49,740 bases of DNA, taken from IMG/VR virus record IMGVR_UViG_3300025141_011101, positions 1 to 49,740 of that record. The stretch is one strand, 5' to 3'. This DNA is from a virus. The translations under genes and the position numbers were made by a program. The notes under the pieces were generated by a model. The model saw only the letters and a list, made by a program, of their open reading frames with translations. It was not told the DNA's origin and did no database searches. This document shows, one piece after another, positions 31,646 through 40,156 of this stretch (the first letter of the stretch is position 1; every line of letters begins with the position of its first letter).

Positions 31646-33496
31646 TTAGCTTGAGCCAGCCTCACCAAGGAGACCGCGAACGATAACCAAACCATACATA
31701 TCAGGTCTAACCATCTGTTTGGCATATCGAGTCATCACGCCTTTGCGGGGCACGAAGTCTTCGGTACCGAAGATAGTCGGAGTGACTTGCAGGGGTACAT
31801 ATGGAGCATAGACATAACCACTCTCAAGGAATGATCCGCCATGGCGTCCAACCAATACCACATTTCGTGGGAAGTATGGATCAACATAAACATCCCATTT
31901 TCTGCTTAGAGCACCAACTTTAACAGCACCAGCAGTGCCGCGATCATCGTCGACAGCGATGGCAGCTCTGAAGCCCGAAGTCATCTCAAGGATGCTAGCT
32001 ACTTCTGGCGAAACAACAACAAAGTTTGCGCCGCCTCGTACCGTTTTGCGATGAATTTGAGCTGATACATCATTAATAGTTTCAAGCAGGGTCTCATACC
32101 ATTCACTGACTGTACCGGTGAAATCCGGAGCAGCAGATGAAGCACCAAGCTCGGCACCAGTTGTTCGGTGTACGAACAGACCGGGAGCGCGTGACCAGTA
32201 ATATGTAGCAGCCTTGGCACCTATAACAAGGTCATTGAGGATCTCGCGATCAATCTCAAGAGCAATTTGCTCAGAGAGAATGCTCGTAAGCTCAACCTCT
32301 GCATCAAGGTTATGATAAGCGTTGAGGTCCTGACCGAGTTCAGGAGTCCACTTCGCTTTCAGCTTCTTGGTAACTGCGGTGACGCTCACGGAATCGACCT
32401 TAATGTCGATCTCGGGAATGTCCCTGTTGTCCTCAAGTCCCCATTCGCTCGCACCGGCAACCGCACCAACACGAGAGGTCCCTGCTGCTGCAGCGACTCC
32501 CTGAAAGTTATCCTGCAGAGGGAAAGTGACAGCAACAGTGCCATTTAGCGCTGTGGCGTTATCAGTTGTAGATGCCAATCCAGCAATATCGGCATCCTTA
32601 CCGAGAAGAACAAAATACAGATCAGTCTCGGTACCATCCCAAGCAGCTTCATACCTCATATTGGCAGATGAACCAAGTGTAGTCAGTCGACGGACCAACT
32701 GAACCTCGTCATCAGAACCATTTGCAAAAACAAAATTAATGCCACTGAGGTTTTTCTTATTGAGATACTCACCATTAGATGAAACATTCTCAATGTCAGT
32801 AAGCTGAAGCTGGACAATAAGACACTCATGGCCATCGCCAAGCGCAAGGACGTCGGCATCATAACGAAGAGCCTTCTTTTGCGCTTCGGACGGAGAGTTA
32901 AGATCAATCGTTGCATCACCACTCTGATTCACGGGATCGTGAGCCACGAACTGTGCTGCAGCCAAAGCAGCTACTGAACCCGTGGGCGAAGAATATCCGG
33001 TGGAAAGGTTATAAAAACCTTCGTCCAGATCGTTGCGTGCCTGCTGGCCCATCTCATCTGCCGAAACATAATCAAGGTCAATACCACCAGTGATCGCCTG
33101 TCCAACTTTGTTCCCACCATACAGTGAATCGCCGGTTTCCATTCCAAGCCCGCCGGCTGCAGCAACTTGGAAGTCCAGAAAGAAAATCAGTCCAGAAGGC
33201 AAGCTCATGGGCTGAACGCTAACTAAATCGTTAGCAATAAGTCCACCGAATACACGGCGAACAATGGGAAACGCAACAGCAGCAAAACCCTCTACATCAC
33301 CACCAGCCATCGTTGAAGCTTCTCTAAGAAGCTCCTTAGCTTGGTTCTCTAGAAGGCGTGCCATACCATTACGTTTTGAATCGCTTTCGATTCCTTCCAA
33401 AAGTCCAGTAGCTTCCCACTTATCAAGCAGAGCAGCACCTTCCTTCTGGAGATCGCGATTAACGATTCCTTCAGTAAGTTTATTTAATACACTCAT
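31646..33496 (-). CDS. Major capsid protein (gp23-like)
   Basis: 616 residues with AAAGGAG upstream of the ATG. The acidic/helical N-terminal part (residues 1-65) is the likely propeptide cut by the prohead protease. MAGGDVEGFAAVAFPIVRRVFGGLIANDLVSVQPMSLPSGLIFFLDF is the conserved start of the mature gp23 fold. VTAVTKKLKAKWTPELGQDLNAYHNLDAEVELTSILSEQIALEIDREIL is the central gp23 motif, and GFRAAIAVDDDRGTAG, KVGALSRKWDVYVDPYFPRNVVLVGRHG and YAPYVPLQVTPTIFG follow. GroES at 4680-5018 is probably its folding partner. Confidence 0.95.
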   Translation of the reverse strand: MSVLNKLTEGIVNRDLQKEGAALLDKWEATGLLEGIESDSKRNGMARLLENQAKELLREASTMAGGDVEGFAAVAFPIVRRVFGGLIANDLVSVQPMSLPSGLIFFLDFQVAAAGGLGMETGDSLYGGNKVGQAITGGIDLDYVSADEMGQQARNDLDEGFYNLSTGYSSPTGSVAALAAAQFVAHDPVNQSGDATIDLNSPSEAQKKALRYDADVLALGDGHECLIVQLQLTDIENVSSNGEYLNKKNLSGINFVFANGSDDEVQLVRRLTTLGSSANMRYEAAWDGTETDLYFVLLGKDADIAGLASTTDNATALNGTVAVTFPLQDNFQGVAAAAGTSRVGAVAGASEWGLEDNRDIPEIDIKVDSVSVTAVTKKLKAKWTPELGQDLNAYHNLDAEVELTSILSEQIALEIDREILNDLVIGAKAATYYWSRAPGLFVHRTTGAELGASSAAPDFTGTVSEWYETLLETINDVSAQIHRKTVRGGANFVVVSPEVASILEMTSGFRAAIAVDDDRGTAGAVKVGALSRKWDVYVDPYFPRNVVLVGRHGGSFLESGYVYAPYVPLQVTPTIFGTEDFVPRKGVMTRYAKQMVRPDMYGLVIVRGLLGEAGSS

Positions 33497-33518
33497 TTTT
33501 AGAAATCTCCTTTAAATT

Positions 33519-34577
33519 TCATTTGTTATTTATTCCGGCTAATCGTTGCATACGATTTCGCACGGGTGCCGGCATATCTGACTGTCGGTCTTTTCGACGC
33601 CCTGTCAACAAGGAAGAAGTTCTTTTCTCAACTGCCTCGCCCAGTGATTTTGGCCCACGTCGTTTTGACATAGATCCCACTGCGCTTTCAAGGGTCTCAA
33701 AAATAACCTTAGCCTCTTCTGCCGAACTTATATTAGAAATAGCATCGACAACTTTTTGTTTTTGTCGCTCATTCAGGGAGGTGCTACTTAATATTTTGTT
33801 TGTATAAAGCAATCTCGTATTCGAGAGTGCCATTTCATCAAATTTTTCTTTAAGAGAAGAAACTACATCTTTGTATTGTTCTTCTCGCTCTTGATATGTT
33901 TTAACAGCTTCTTGAAGTTTTTCAAGGCTGTCTTTAAGTTCTTTATTTTCTTTCTTTACGAATTGCGTACTAGCGTGTTCTTCAGCTTTCGAACGCATTA
34001 TGTCAAAGTCTTCTTCCACATCTTCTTCTTGTGCCAAGCGTGCCAAATCTTTCTCTGTTTCAAAATCAAGCTCCTTTTTTGGTCGACCTGCCCAGTCACT
34101 TGCTGTTGGCTCAAGATCGACAGTAACTTTTTCTAAAAGTTCTTTTAATTCCTCTTCAGAGAGTTCTATTTCAAGTTCTTCTTCCAAATCCTCTTTATCA
34201 ATGTCGTCAATGTCAATATCAACTTCTTCTTCAAGGGCAGCAGCAGCCATTTCATGTGGCTCGGGAGTGCCGAGATCTTCGCTACTTTCGCCTGTTTCGA
34301 TTTTCTCAAGCTCTTTTTTAATGTCAGTTAGGTCCAATTCAACCTCCTCATCTTCTTCGGGACAAGGGCAGAAATCTTCACCATCTGTTGCTGCTATGGG
34401 AATATCAATATCCTCTTCTCCCATATCAAATTCATCTCCATCTTGCTCTAAAATTTTATCAATGGCTTCTTTGATTTCACCAGAATATTTTTCGACAATA
34501 GACTCCTCTGCATTTTTTATTGCCGCTTCTTTAAGCATTTTGGCGTCAATAATCGCCTGTTCTAACATTGATGACAT
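33519..34577 (-). CDS. Prohead scaffold core protein (gp22-like)
   Basis: 352 residues. Very acidic and helical: long Glu/Asp blocks from 40 to 165 (DIDIDDIDKEDLEEELEIEL and similar), a coiled coil at 200-250, then ALSNTRLLYTNKILSSTSLNERQKQKVVDAI, a C-terminal motif typical of gp22-like scaffolds. A CPCPEE patch near residue 70 is unusual. It lies directly before the capsid gene, as gp22 does. The scaffold fills the prohead and is destroyed by the protease. The C-terminal 35 residues are basic and may bind the capsid shell. Confidence 0.85.
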   Translation of the reverse strand: MSSMLEQAIIDAKMLKEAAIKNAEESIVEKYSGEIKEAIDKILEQDGDEFDMGEEDIDIPIAATDGEDFCPCPEEDEEVELDLTDIKKELEKIETGESSEDLGTPEPHEMAAAALEEEVDIDIDDIDKEDLEEELEIELSEEELKELLEKVTVDLEPTASDWAGRPKKELDFETEKDLARLAQEEDVEEDFDIMRSKAEEHASTQFVKKENKELKDSLEKLQEAVKTYQEREEQYKDVVSSLKEKFDEMALSNTRLLYTNKILSSTSLNERQKQKVVDAISNISSAEEAKVIFETLESAVGSMSKRRGPKSLGEAVEKRTSSLLTGRRKDRQSDMPAPVRNRMQRLAGINNK

Positions 34578-34620
34578 AATAAACTCCTTAAAATAACCTA
34601 ATTAGAAATAAGTATTCAAA

Positions 34621-34629
34621 ATAAATAGT
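34621..34629 (-). promoter_or_regulatory. Candidate late promoter motif before the scaffold and capsid genes
   Basis: Minus strand ACTATTTAT, 44 bases before the scaffold ATG in a 79-base gap; spacing like that at the sheath gene. Confidence 0.55.
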
Positions 34630-34656
34630 GCATATAATCGTTAAATGACTATAATA

Positions 34657-34959
34657 TCAATTGAATGTGATGTCTTTGTCTTCTTTACCAAGAATATCCC
34701 ACTGTTGCTTGGTAAACTTTAAGAAGGCAAGGGCTTTTTTGTAAGAATTTTGATCTTCTTCTGTTGATTCTGAAATCTGCTTTTTCATCTTTTCTACAAG
34801 AAGCCTTCCTGTTCCAGTTACTGGTAACTCCTCTAAAAACTTAACAAATTTTTGTTGGTTAATGATCGAAAGGTTCGAACTTTGTAAAAGAACGATGCAA
34901 AATTCATATAAATTATTGAAGAAAACACCTTTTTCCTTATCAATACTATTTTTTTTCAT
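34657..34959 (-). CDS. Small helical protein, function unknown
   Basis: 100 residues, Lys- and Leu-rich and probably all helical (NNLYEFCIVLLQSSNLSIINQQKFVKFLEEL, ALAFLKFTKQQWDILG). No clear ribosome site of its own is visible except GAGG at the end of the upstream fibre gene, nine bases away, so translation may depend on coupling. I recognise no family. Confidence 0.55.
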   Translation of the reverse strand: MKKNSIDKEKGVFFNNLYEFCIVLLQSSNLSIINQQKFVKFLEELPVTGTGRLLVEKMKKQISESTEEDQNSYKKALAFLKFTKQQWDILGKEDKDITFN

Positions 34960-34968
34960 TTTATTTTA

Positions 34969-37059
34969 TCAACCAGCCTCTAAAGCAGCCACTCTTGCAG
35001 TCAATTCCTGCACAGCCTTGATCAAAACTGGAACCAAAACATCCCTTGAAACGGTCATATAGACGGTTTCACCCGTTTCTGGATCCACCTGATCTTCGCT
35101 TCCATCCGCTGCTGGAGCAAACTCAGCTTGTAGCTCTTGAGCGACTAACCCTGCTACACAATGAATATCATTTTTTATCCAATCAAAGTCGCGGACTTTA
35201 ATATTGCCAACTATCTCCAGCCCATTTATGACAGTATCAACAATATTTTTCTTAAGTCTTCTATCGGACGCGTCAGCTAGGGAAAATGTCCCATCGACAT
35301 TCTTTATTGATCCTACAGCGTCTCCATCTCCGTCCGCGGCATAAAAGTAGTGAGTTGTGCCCGAGCCATCGTCTGCTCCGCCCTGAGCTTTGACAACATA
35401 TCTATTTGCATTTCCACCATTATTGTCTACAGACAAGCCATATGCACTAGCTTTATTAGCCAAGATATAGGTGCCGCCGGCGTCAGTCTTAAGAGTTATC
35501 GCTCCCTGACCAGTGCCTTGGTCGGAATGAAGATAAATGGATTCGCTTGTTCCTGCATCAGCATGAAGATAAATCGCTTTTGATGCATCTAAGCCTGATA
35601 GAACCTCAACTCTGCCGACGTCGGAAGTTAATTGAATTGATCCTGAGCCGTCTGTGGCAGAAGTACCTGTATCATTGAAAATATTAATTGTGGAATCGGT
35701 ACCGCCATCTGCTGTGATGTTAACTGCGTTGGCTAGATTGGCAGTTGAGCGAATTCCCACGCCGCCGGCTGTTGCGAGAAGTTGAACCGCAGCAGCCCCT
35801 TCTGCAACAGCAGTGCCCGCCGTGTTCGTTACAGAATAAAGCTCGCTTCCAGCAGTTCCATGCGGCGCTATAATCGTTTCTACTGCGCCATTCTTGCCTA
35901 ACTTTAATGTTTGACCATCAGCTAATGCAGCGCCAACTGTTATGGAAGCAGCAGTCGAATCAATCGCTACTTCCTGATTGGCGTTTACATCAAAAGCGCC
36001 GTCAAGAGTAAACGTAAGATCTGCGGCTTCGGCGTTATCATCAACTGTTGTAATTGTGGTTGCGCCGTGAGTGGTTGTAGCAATCGAGAAAAGGTCGCCA
36101 GTGTCTGCGGAGCTTAGGAGCTGAATGTCGGTTCCGCCGTCGGCGCAATTAATAATCAAGCCGTTGTTAGTATCAGCGCCAGTAGAAGTAAGTTCCATAC
36201 CAGTCGCGACGGCTGTTCCGTTTGTGCCACCAGTTGCAGTGATAACAGCGCCCTTTACAGTGGGGGTGCCGGCATCAGCGGCGTGGGTAAGCGTCGGTGT
36301 GACGTGCAAGCCATACATGGTGTTGGTACCATTGGTGGCTGCGGTATTATCCATGTCAATATTGAGACCATACATGGTGTTGTCTGATGTAGTGGCTGTT
36401 ATTTTGTCCAGATCGATATTCAAGCCGGTGACAGTCGCAGCAGCAGAGCCTGAGAAGTTTTTGTCGAGTTTTATTCCTGTAATACCGCCATCTGACTGAA
36501 CGGTGAGCGCTGTTGCGGCAATTGCCGCTGAGTTATTCTGGATTATGAGTGCGGTATTTCTTGTTCCTGTGTCTGCTGAGTTGTCATCAACATAAAGAGC
36601 ATTACCAGTTGTTAAACCATCTGCGCCAATAGCAAGCACTCTTGCTGTTGTTACATCGTTTGCTGTTATGTTAACTACGTTTGCGGTAATATTGCCAGCA
36701 TTAATATCGAGGCATTGCTGGTCTGTGTCGTTGCTATTTAACTGTACGAGAGGCACGCCGAAAGCACCAGCAGAAGCATGATTTTTAACTTCTAATGTTG
36801 CGCCGGGAGATCCTGTATTGTCACCCATGCTTATTCTATTCGAAGAGCCTTCAATAAAAAACATATGAGTCTCGTCAACGGATTCAACTCTAAAATCGTA
36901 GTCATCGCCACTTTCATTAGAAATAAAAGAACCATAATTAGTAATCGTATTGCTTCCTGAAACAATAAGGCTACCCGATATATATATAGCACCAGAGCCG
37001 GAAAGAGATCCAGAACTAATTGTTGTTGATTCTCCCGAGCCACTAATAATAATTGGCAT
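34969..37059 (-). CDS. Tail fibre / spike with C-terminal S74 chaperone domain
   Basis: 696 residues. The first 580 are a repetitive, Thr/Ala/Gly-rich beta-type stem with units such as NTMYGLNIDMDNTAATNGT. The last 110 begin DASDRRLKKNIVDT and go on to GLEIVGNIKVRDFDWI, the S74 intramolecular chaperone of endosialidase-type fibres; the Ser of SDRR and the Lys of LKKN are the usual self-cleavage pair. The domain trimerises the fibre and is then cut off. It begins with a TAATG overlap on the previous fibre-like gene. Host range and receptor binding may lie in this stem. Confidence 0.85.
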   Translation of the reverse strand: MPIIISGSGESTTISSGSLSGSGAIYISGSLIVSGSNTITNYGSFISNESGDDYDFRVESVDETHMFFIEGSSNRISMGDNTGSPGATLEVKNHASAGAFGVPLVQLNSNDTDQQCLDINAGNITANVVNITANDVTTARVLAIGADGLTTGNALYVDDNSADTGTRNTALIIQNNSAAIAATALTVQSDGGITGIKLDKNFSGSAAATVTGLNIDLDKITATTSDNTMYGLNIDMDNTAATNGTNTMYGLHVTPTLTHAADAGTPTVKGAVITATGGTNGTAVATGMELTSTGADTNNGLIINCADGGTDIQLLSSADTGDLFSIATTTHGATTITTVDDNAEAADLTFTLDGAFDVNANQEVAIDSTAASITVGAALADGQTLKLGKNGAVETIIAPHGTAGSELYSVTNTAGTAVAEGAAAVQLLATAGGVGIRSTANLANAVNITADGGTDSTINIFNDTGTSATDGSGSIQLTSDVGRVEVLSGLDASKAIYLHADAGTSESIYLHSDQGTGQGAITLKTDAGGTYILANKASAYGLSVDNNGGNANRYVVKAQGGADDGSGTTHYFYAADGDGDAVGSIKNVDGTFSLADASDRRLKKNIVDTVINGLEIVGNIKVRDFDWIKNDIHCVAGLVAQELQAEFAPAADGSEDQVDPETGETVYMTVSRDVLVPVLIKAVQELTARVAALEAG
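36311..36382 (-). repeat. Direct repeat inside the fibre gene (57-base period)
   Basis: A 15-base block occurs at 36311-36325 and 36368-36382, encoding NTMYGL twice in the stem. Fits a 19-residue structural repeat. Confidence 0.7.
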
Positions 37060-38063
37060 TAGTCTTTAATCTCCTTTAACATCATTTCATATTTCTTTCC
37101 TGTTCTGTTATTCACCACGCATAAATAGTCTTCTTCCTCAAGTATTGTCCAGTCGCCTCGATCATTCTTGAGGTGTAAGTCTCCAGTGTATACATTTGCC
37201 CAGCGTTTTGAGGCTGAACCAAAATTTCTTGTATTGTCTGCATCTGGTAAAACATCACCGCCTGCAGGACCCAAAACAATATCACCATCTACTACAAAGT
37301 TAAGGTGCGCAATCGCTGCATCAGTATCCACTGTGGTTATAGTTGTCTCCCCGTTTGCTCCCACAGCAATACTACAATAATTCGCAACTTGTGCATCATC
37401 CATTATCTTGAATGCTGGATCGGCAACATCAAAATCAAAAATGGTGGTTGTACCATCATCCATTGTAATGTTATCGCCGTCAGCAGAAAGAACAATATCA
37501 CCACCCGAGTCCAGCGTTACAGTTGTGCCGGCAAGTTCGGCTGTGCCGTCTGCGGTGACTTGTATGTTCGCGGCTGCTGCGGCAGCATCAACTGTTGTTA
37601 TAGCTAAATCGCCGTGTGTACCGACAGCAAAAGTAGCATAATCAGACAAGTTATTGGATAGTTTTAATTGTGTGCTTGTTCCAAGTATTTCAAGCATGGA
37701 ATCGGGATGCAATATGCCGATGCCGACGCGACCATTTTCAACAAGAAGAGCATTGGTTGCACCACTTACAAGAACACTTCCAGTAAATTGGTGTGTGTCG
37801 CCGGTGCTGTTACCAAATGATGTTGAACCTAGATGTTCGGTGTTACTTATTGTAATCGTGTTGAATTCATATGCTTTAATTGTACCGGAAACATCTAGTG
37901 TCCCAGAAAGGCTGACAACATCATTAGCATGATCATAAGTAAAGTTATCAGAACCTGATATAACTGTAGAACCAGAAAAAAAACAAACCTGCTTATCCTT
38001 TGGCTTAGCAGTAACATTTGAACCTGAAATATAAGCCCAGCCTAACGTTCCGATATCTGGCAT
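37059..38063 (-). CDS. Fibre-like virion protein
   Basis: 334 residues. It is Ser/Thr/Asp-rich with beta-type repeats similar in style to the neighbouring fibre (DLAITTVDAAAAAANIQVTADG and GETTITTVDTDAAIAHLNFVVDG are two copies of one unit). The C terminus ADNTRNFGSASKRWANVYTGDLHLKNDRGDWTI, then EEEDYLCVVNNRTGKKYEMMLKE is an end domain I recall from marine phage fibre-region genes. It is likely to form a trimeric stem together with the product of 34969-37059. Overlaps the next gene by one base (TAATG). Confidence 0.65.
   Translation of the reverse strand: MPDIGTLGWAYISGSNVTAKPKDKQVCFFSGSTVISGSDNFTYDHANDVVSLSGTLDVSGTIKAYEFNTITISNTEHLGSTSFGNSTGDTHQFTGSVLVSGATNALLVENGRVGIGILHPDSMLEILGTSTQLKLSNNLSDYATFAVGTHGDLAITTVDAAAAAANIQVTADGTAELAGTTVTLDSGGDIVLSADGDNITMDDGTTTIFDFDVADPAFKIMDDAQVANYCSIAVGANGETTITTVDTDAAIAHLNFVVDGDIVLGPAGGDVLPDADNTRNFGSASKRWANVYTGDLHLKNDRGDWTILEEEDYLCVVNNRTGKKYEMMLKEIKD
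37121..37129 (-). promoter_or_regulatory. Late-type motif inside the fibre-like gene
   Basis: Minus strand ACTATTTAT, 62 bases before the S74 fibre ATG but within the coding region of 37059-38063. It may drive the fibre gene separately or be chance. Confidence 0.3.
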
Positions 38064-38080
38064 TTAGTCTCTCCCCATCA

Positions 38081-38512
38081 TTAAAAAGTGGAACAAGCTG
38101 CGTAACAAAGAACATCGGCTGTGACCCCAACGAAGGCTACGCGGTCGATTCCAGCGATCTCAATAGTTACCATTTCTCGATCAGCAGCAGTTTGAGACCC
38201 TAGCGCAGTACTGGAATCGGTCACAGTTACTACTGCAGCAACCCCAGCAACGGCAGTGCTGTTGCCCAAAGTATTTAGGGGTGCCCACTTCTCAAAGGCA
38301 TGATTATAACCATATATTGTTACGGCGCGTTCGTCCCCATCATTCCTATCAAGAACCATAACGTGCAAAAATCTCTGATTCTCCGTAGGATATCCGTCAG
38401 TTGCTGCGTCTAGGGTGGCGACCAGCACGACGTCAACGTTGCCGCCTTGACTGCCTGCTAAATTTTTTGGACTTCTTGTTCTTCCCCAACTTTTATATTG
38501 AAAATCTGCCAT
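38081..38512 (-). CDS. Small virion-type protein, function unknown
   Basis: 143 residues with GAGGAG upstream of the ATG. Beta-rich, Ala/Val/Thr-rich (VDVVLVATLDAATDG, FLHVMVLDRNDGDERAVTIYGY, TVTDSSTALGSQTAADREMVTIEIAGIDRVAFVG). The size and composition fit a small capsid or fibre-associated protein, but no family is recognised. It sits between bS21 and the fibre-like gene. Confidence 0.5.
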   Translation of the reverse strand: MADFQYKSWGRTRSPKNLAGSQGGNVDVVLVATLDAATDGYPTENQRFLHVMVLDRNDGDERAVTIYGYNHAFEKWAPLNTLGNSTAVAGVAAVVTVTDSSTALGSQTAADREMVTIEIAGIDRVAFVGVTADVLCYAACSTF

Positions 38513-38533
38513 TTTTTGCTCCTCAATTGACTT

Positions 38534-38746
38534 CTATGTTTTTTTTTGTTGCTCTCGATTTAATTTTTGAGCAATTTTCTTTCTCCTGATCTTCTTTAAT
38601 CTTCGAACATCAGAAGGTTTTTTATAATGTTTCCTCTCTATTACTTCTCGAAGAAAGTCTTCTTTCTTACACTTCTTAATAAATCTTTTTATCGCCCTTA
38701 TCGGGTCTTCATTCTTCTTCGGAATTACTTCCATGTTGATTCCCAT
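38534..38746 (-). CDS. rpsU: Ribosomal protein bS21 homologue
   Basis: 70 residues from the ATG at 38744-38746, chosen because AGGAGG lies four bases upstream. MEVIPKKNEDPIRAIKRFIKKCKKEDFLREVIERKHYKKPSDVRRLKKIRRKK matches bS21 throughout: the V...NE..xxAlrRFkr.ceKaGil.E...R.yYekPs..R...k pattern and a basic tail. bS21 binds the 30S platform near the mRNA exit and anti-Shine-Dalgarno site and affects start selection. Phage copies can displace or replace the host one to favour phage mRNAs; phage-encoded bS21 has been reported in several viruses including a pelagiphage. It lies in the late block, between protease-linked and fibre genes. Confidence 0.9.
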   Translation of the reverse strand: MGINMEVIPKKNEDPIRAIKRFIKKCKKEDFLREVIERKHYKKPSDVRRLKKIRRKKIAQKLNREQQKKT

Positions 38747-38754
38747 GTTCCCTC

Positions 38755-39150
38755 CTAGATCAACTTGCTCCAATTGCTATTGAATAACCCACCAATGTCA
38801 ACTCCTGAATCATTGGGTGCGACGTTTGCCAAGGGTGAATGCTGATTTGATTCAGCCGGGGCTGGATCAGTATTCTCAAAAACGTTTACACCATTAAAAG
38901 AATCTCTTCCAATGGAATCCAATATTTTCTTTCTCTGCTCTTTCAGCATTTTATTTTTCTTTTCTTTTTTACCTCTTGCTTCAAGATCAAGCATTGTCTT
39001 TGTTTTTTCTTCTTTGATGACTGGTGCTACATTGACGCCCTTCACCACCTCACTAATAATGCCAGAAAGAACACCATCTTCGAAGATGGCTTCCCTTATA
39101 CATTGTTTAATTAGTGGCTTAAGAGCCTTTTTCAATTCGTTAGTTTTCAT
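38755..39150 (-). CDS. Conserved prohead-associated protein, function unknown
   Basis: 131 residues. The start (MKTNELKKALKPLIKQCIREAIFEDGVLSGIISEVVKG) is an amphipathic helix that I recall from small proteins beside prohead protease genes; a Lys/Glu-rich coiled middle follows and then a Pro/Asn tail. It may be a minor core protein like gp67 or gp68 in T4. It begins five bases after the protease stop and ends nine bases before the bS21 ATG. Confidence 0.55.
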   Translation of the reverse strand: MKTNELKKALKPLIKQCIREAIFEDGVLSGIISEVVKGVNVAPVIKEEKTKTMLDLEARGKKEKKNKMLKEQRKKILDSIGRDSFNGVNVFENTDPAPAESNQHSPLANVAPNDSGVDIGGLFNSNWSKLI

Positions 39151-39154
39151 ATTC

Positions 39155-39766
39155 TCACATTAATATATTGTTTAAAGCACGATTTATGCGATCTGCTTTT
39201 GTCCATGCTTCGTTTTGTAATTCTCTTTGTTTGTTCTCTGAAAGATTTAGATACGCATTTGTTGTTGAAGGTTCTGAAACAATATCAAAACAAATCAACT
39301 GGAAATCGTCCTCAACAATTGTGTTCCCGTTTGCTTCGTGAACAGAGCCCATCCCCCTTGAAGAAATTCCAAGAGAAACGCCTGATTGAGCAAGTGACTT
39401 CAAGATATTTCCTGATGGCGTATCAAGCGCTTTAATCTTGCCCATTACTTTATTGCCATCCCACCAACAATTTGTAACCATGTGGGAAACATTGCGAAGA
39501 TTAACAACTGAATCATCGGGATGGTCAAGTTCGCCAAGGGCGCGGTTCTCTTCAATAATTTTTTGATAATTCTCAACTTCTCTACGAAGTACGCTTTCTG
39601 GATATATGCGACCGTTGCCATTTTTTTCACCAGCGCATTGAATAACCCCTGTTAGGAAGACGACTCCCTGCTCATTGACCATTCGCTTTTCAGTTTCAGT
39701 TAAAAGGTCTTGGCATATGCCACCTTCACATAATTCATAATATTCTCTAAGTAATACCTTATTCAT
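39155..39766 (-). CDS. Prohead protease (gp21-like, S80 family)
   Basis: 203 residues with AAGGA before the ATG. NGNGRIYPESVLRREVENY (50-68), LGELDHPDDSVVNLRNVSHMV with H82, and GVSLGISSRGMGSV with S135/S136 are the catalytic signature of T4 gp21-type proteases. It cleaves scaffold and capsid propeptides in the prohead. The same frame is open for 33 codons upstream of the ATG back to the stop of the membrane protein gene, so a longer form is conceivable (see findings). Confidence 0.9.
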   Translation of the reverse strand: MNKVLLREYYELCEGGICQDLLTETEKRMVNEQGVVFLTGVIQCAGEKNGNGRIYPESVLRREVENYQKIIEENRALGELDHPDDSVVNLRNVSHMVTNCWWDGNKVMGKIKALDTPSGNILKSLAQSGVSLGISSRGMGSVHEANGNTIVEDDFQLICFDIVSEPSTTNAYLNLSENKQRELQNEAWTKADRINRALNNILM

Positions 39767-39866
39767 GTTTGATTCCTTTGGTAGCGGTCTCTCTCCGCTC
39801 GGATATGCGTCCTCTACAACAATGTCGAACCGGCTGGAGCCTCCATCGTGCTGTCCAAATATCCAT
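39759..39866 (-). CDS. Possible 35-residue leader ORF overlapping the prohead protease start
   Basis: An ATGATG preceded by GGAGG opens a 35-residue frame (MDIWTARWRL...) whose TAA overlaps the protease ATG (ATGAATAA), as in a coupled leader. The encoded sequence is Arg/Thr/Cys-rich and does not look like a normal protein, whereas the overlapping protease frame reads more protein-like. It may be a translation-coupling leader or a frameshifted remnant. Confidence 0.25.
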   Translation of the reverse strand: MDIWTARWRLQPVRHCCRGRISERRETATKGIKHE

Positions 39867-40156
39867 CATTCACCTCCGCTAATTTTTAGTCCACAGTCAT
39901 CAATTAGCATAGTTAGTGCATATGATGTGCCCGCGCTCAAACACCCTAAAAGTAGGGCATTCACATAGTTATAATCATATATAAATAGTTCTGTAAAACC
40001 ATTAACACTCCATAAAAATACACCAACCCAGAAGCCTACACACAATGGGCAATGAAAGAATTTATATTTTGGTCGAATTTTGTCAAATATGCTTCCATAG
40101 ACTAAAATAAAAGTGAGTCCATAAGCGCACAAAATGAAGTGAACTAGGTTTATCAT
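39866..40156 (-). CDS. Small membrane protein (DUF1360-like)
   Basis: 96 residues from the ATG at 40154-40156, which overlaps the previous stop as ATGA. MINLVHFILCAYGLTFILVYGSIFDKIR is the first membrane helix, FFHCPLCVGFWVGVFLW the second with a CPxCxGFWVG motif, and VNALLLGCLSAGTSYALTMLI the third. I recall the CPxCxGFWxG motif from DUF1360-type membrane proteins of phages and bacteria. The function is unknown. Its stop TGA is followed in the same frame by 33 sense codons and the protease gene. Confidence 0.7.
   Translation of the reverse strand: MINLVHFILCAYGLTFILVYGSIFDKIRPKYKFFHCPLCVGFWVGVFLWSVNGFTELFIYDYNYVNALLLGCLSAGTSYALTMLIDDCGLKISGGE

Noticed and set aside
34000-34596. Plus-strand open frame of 198 codons, almost all Ser/Phe/Leu
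   Set aside because: It is the mirror of the Glu/Asp-rich scaffold gene on the other strand; no ribosome site and extreme composition.
36125-37641. Several plus-strand frames across the fibre genes
   Set aside because: They follow the repeat period of the minus-strand fibre genes and have Val/Pro/Ser bias typical of mirrored Thr/Ala/Asp-rich repeats.
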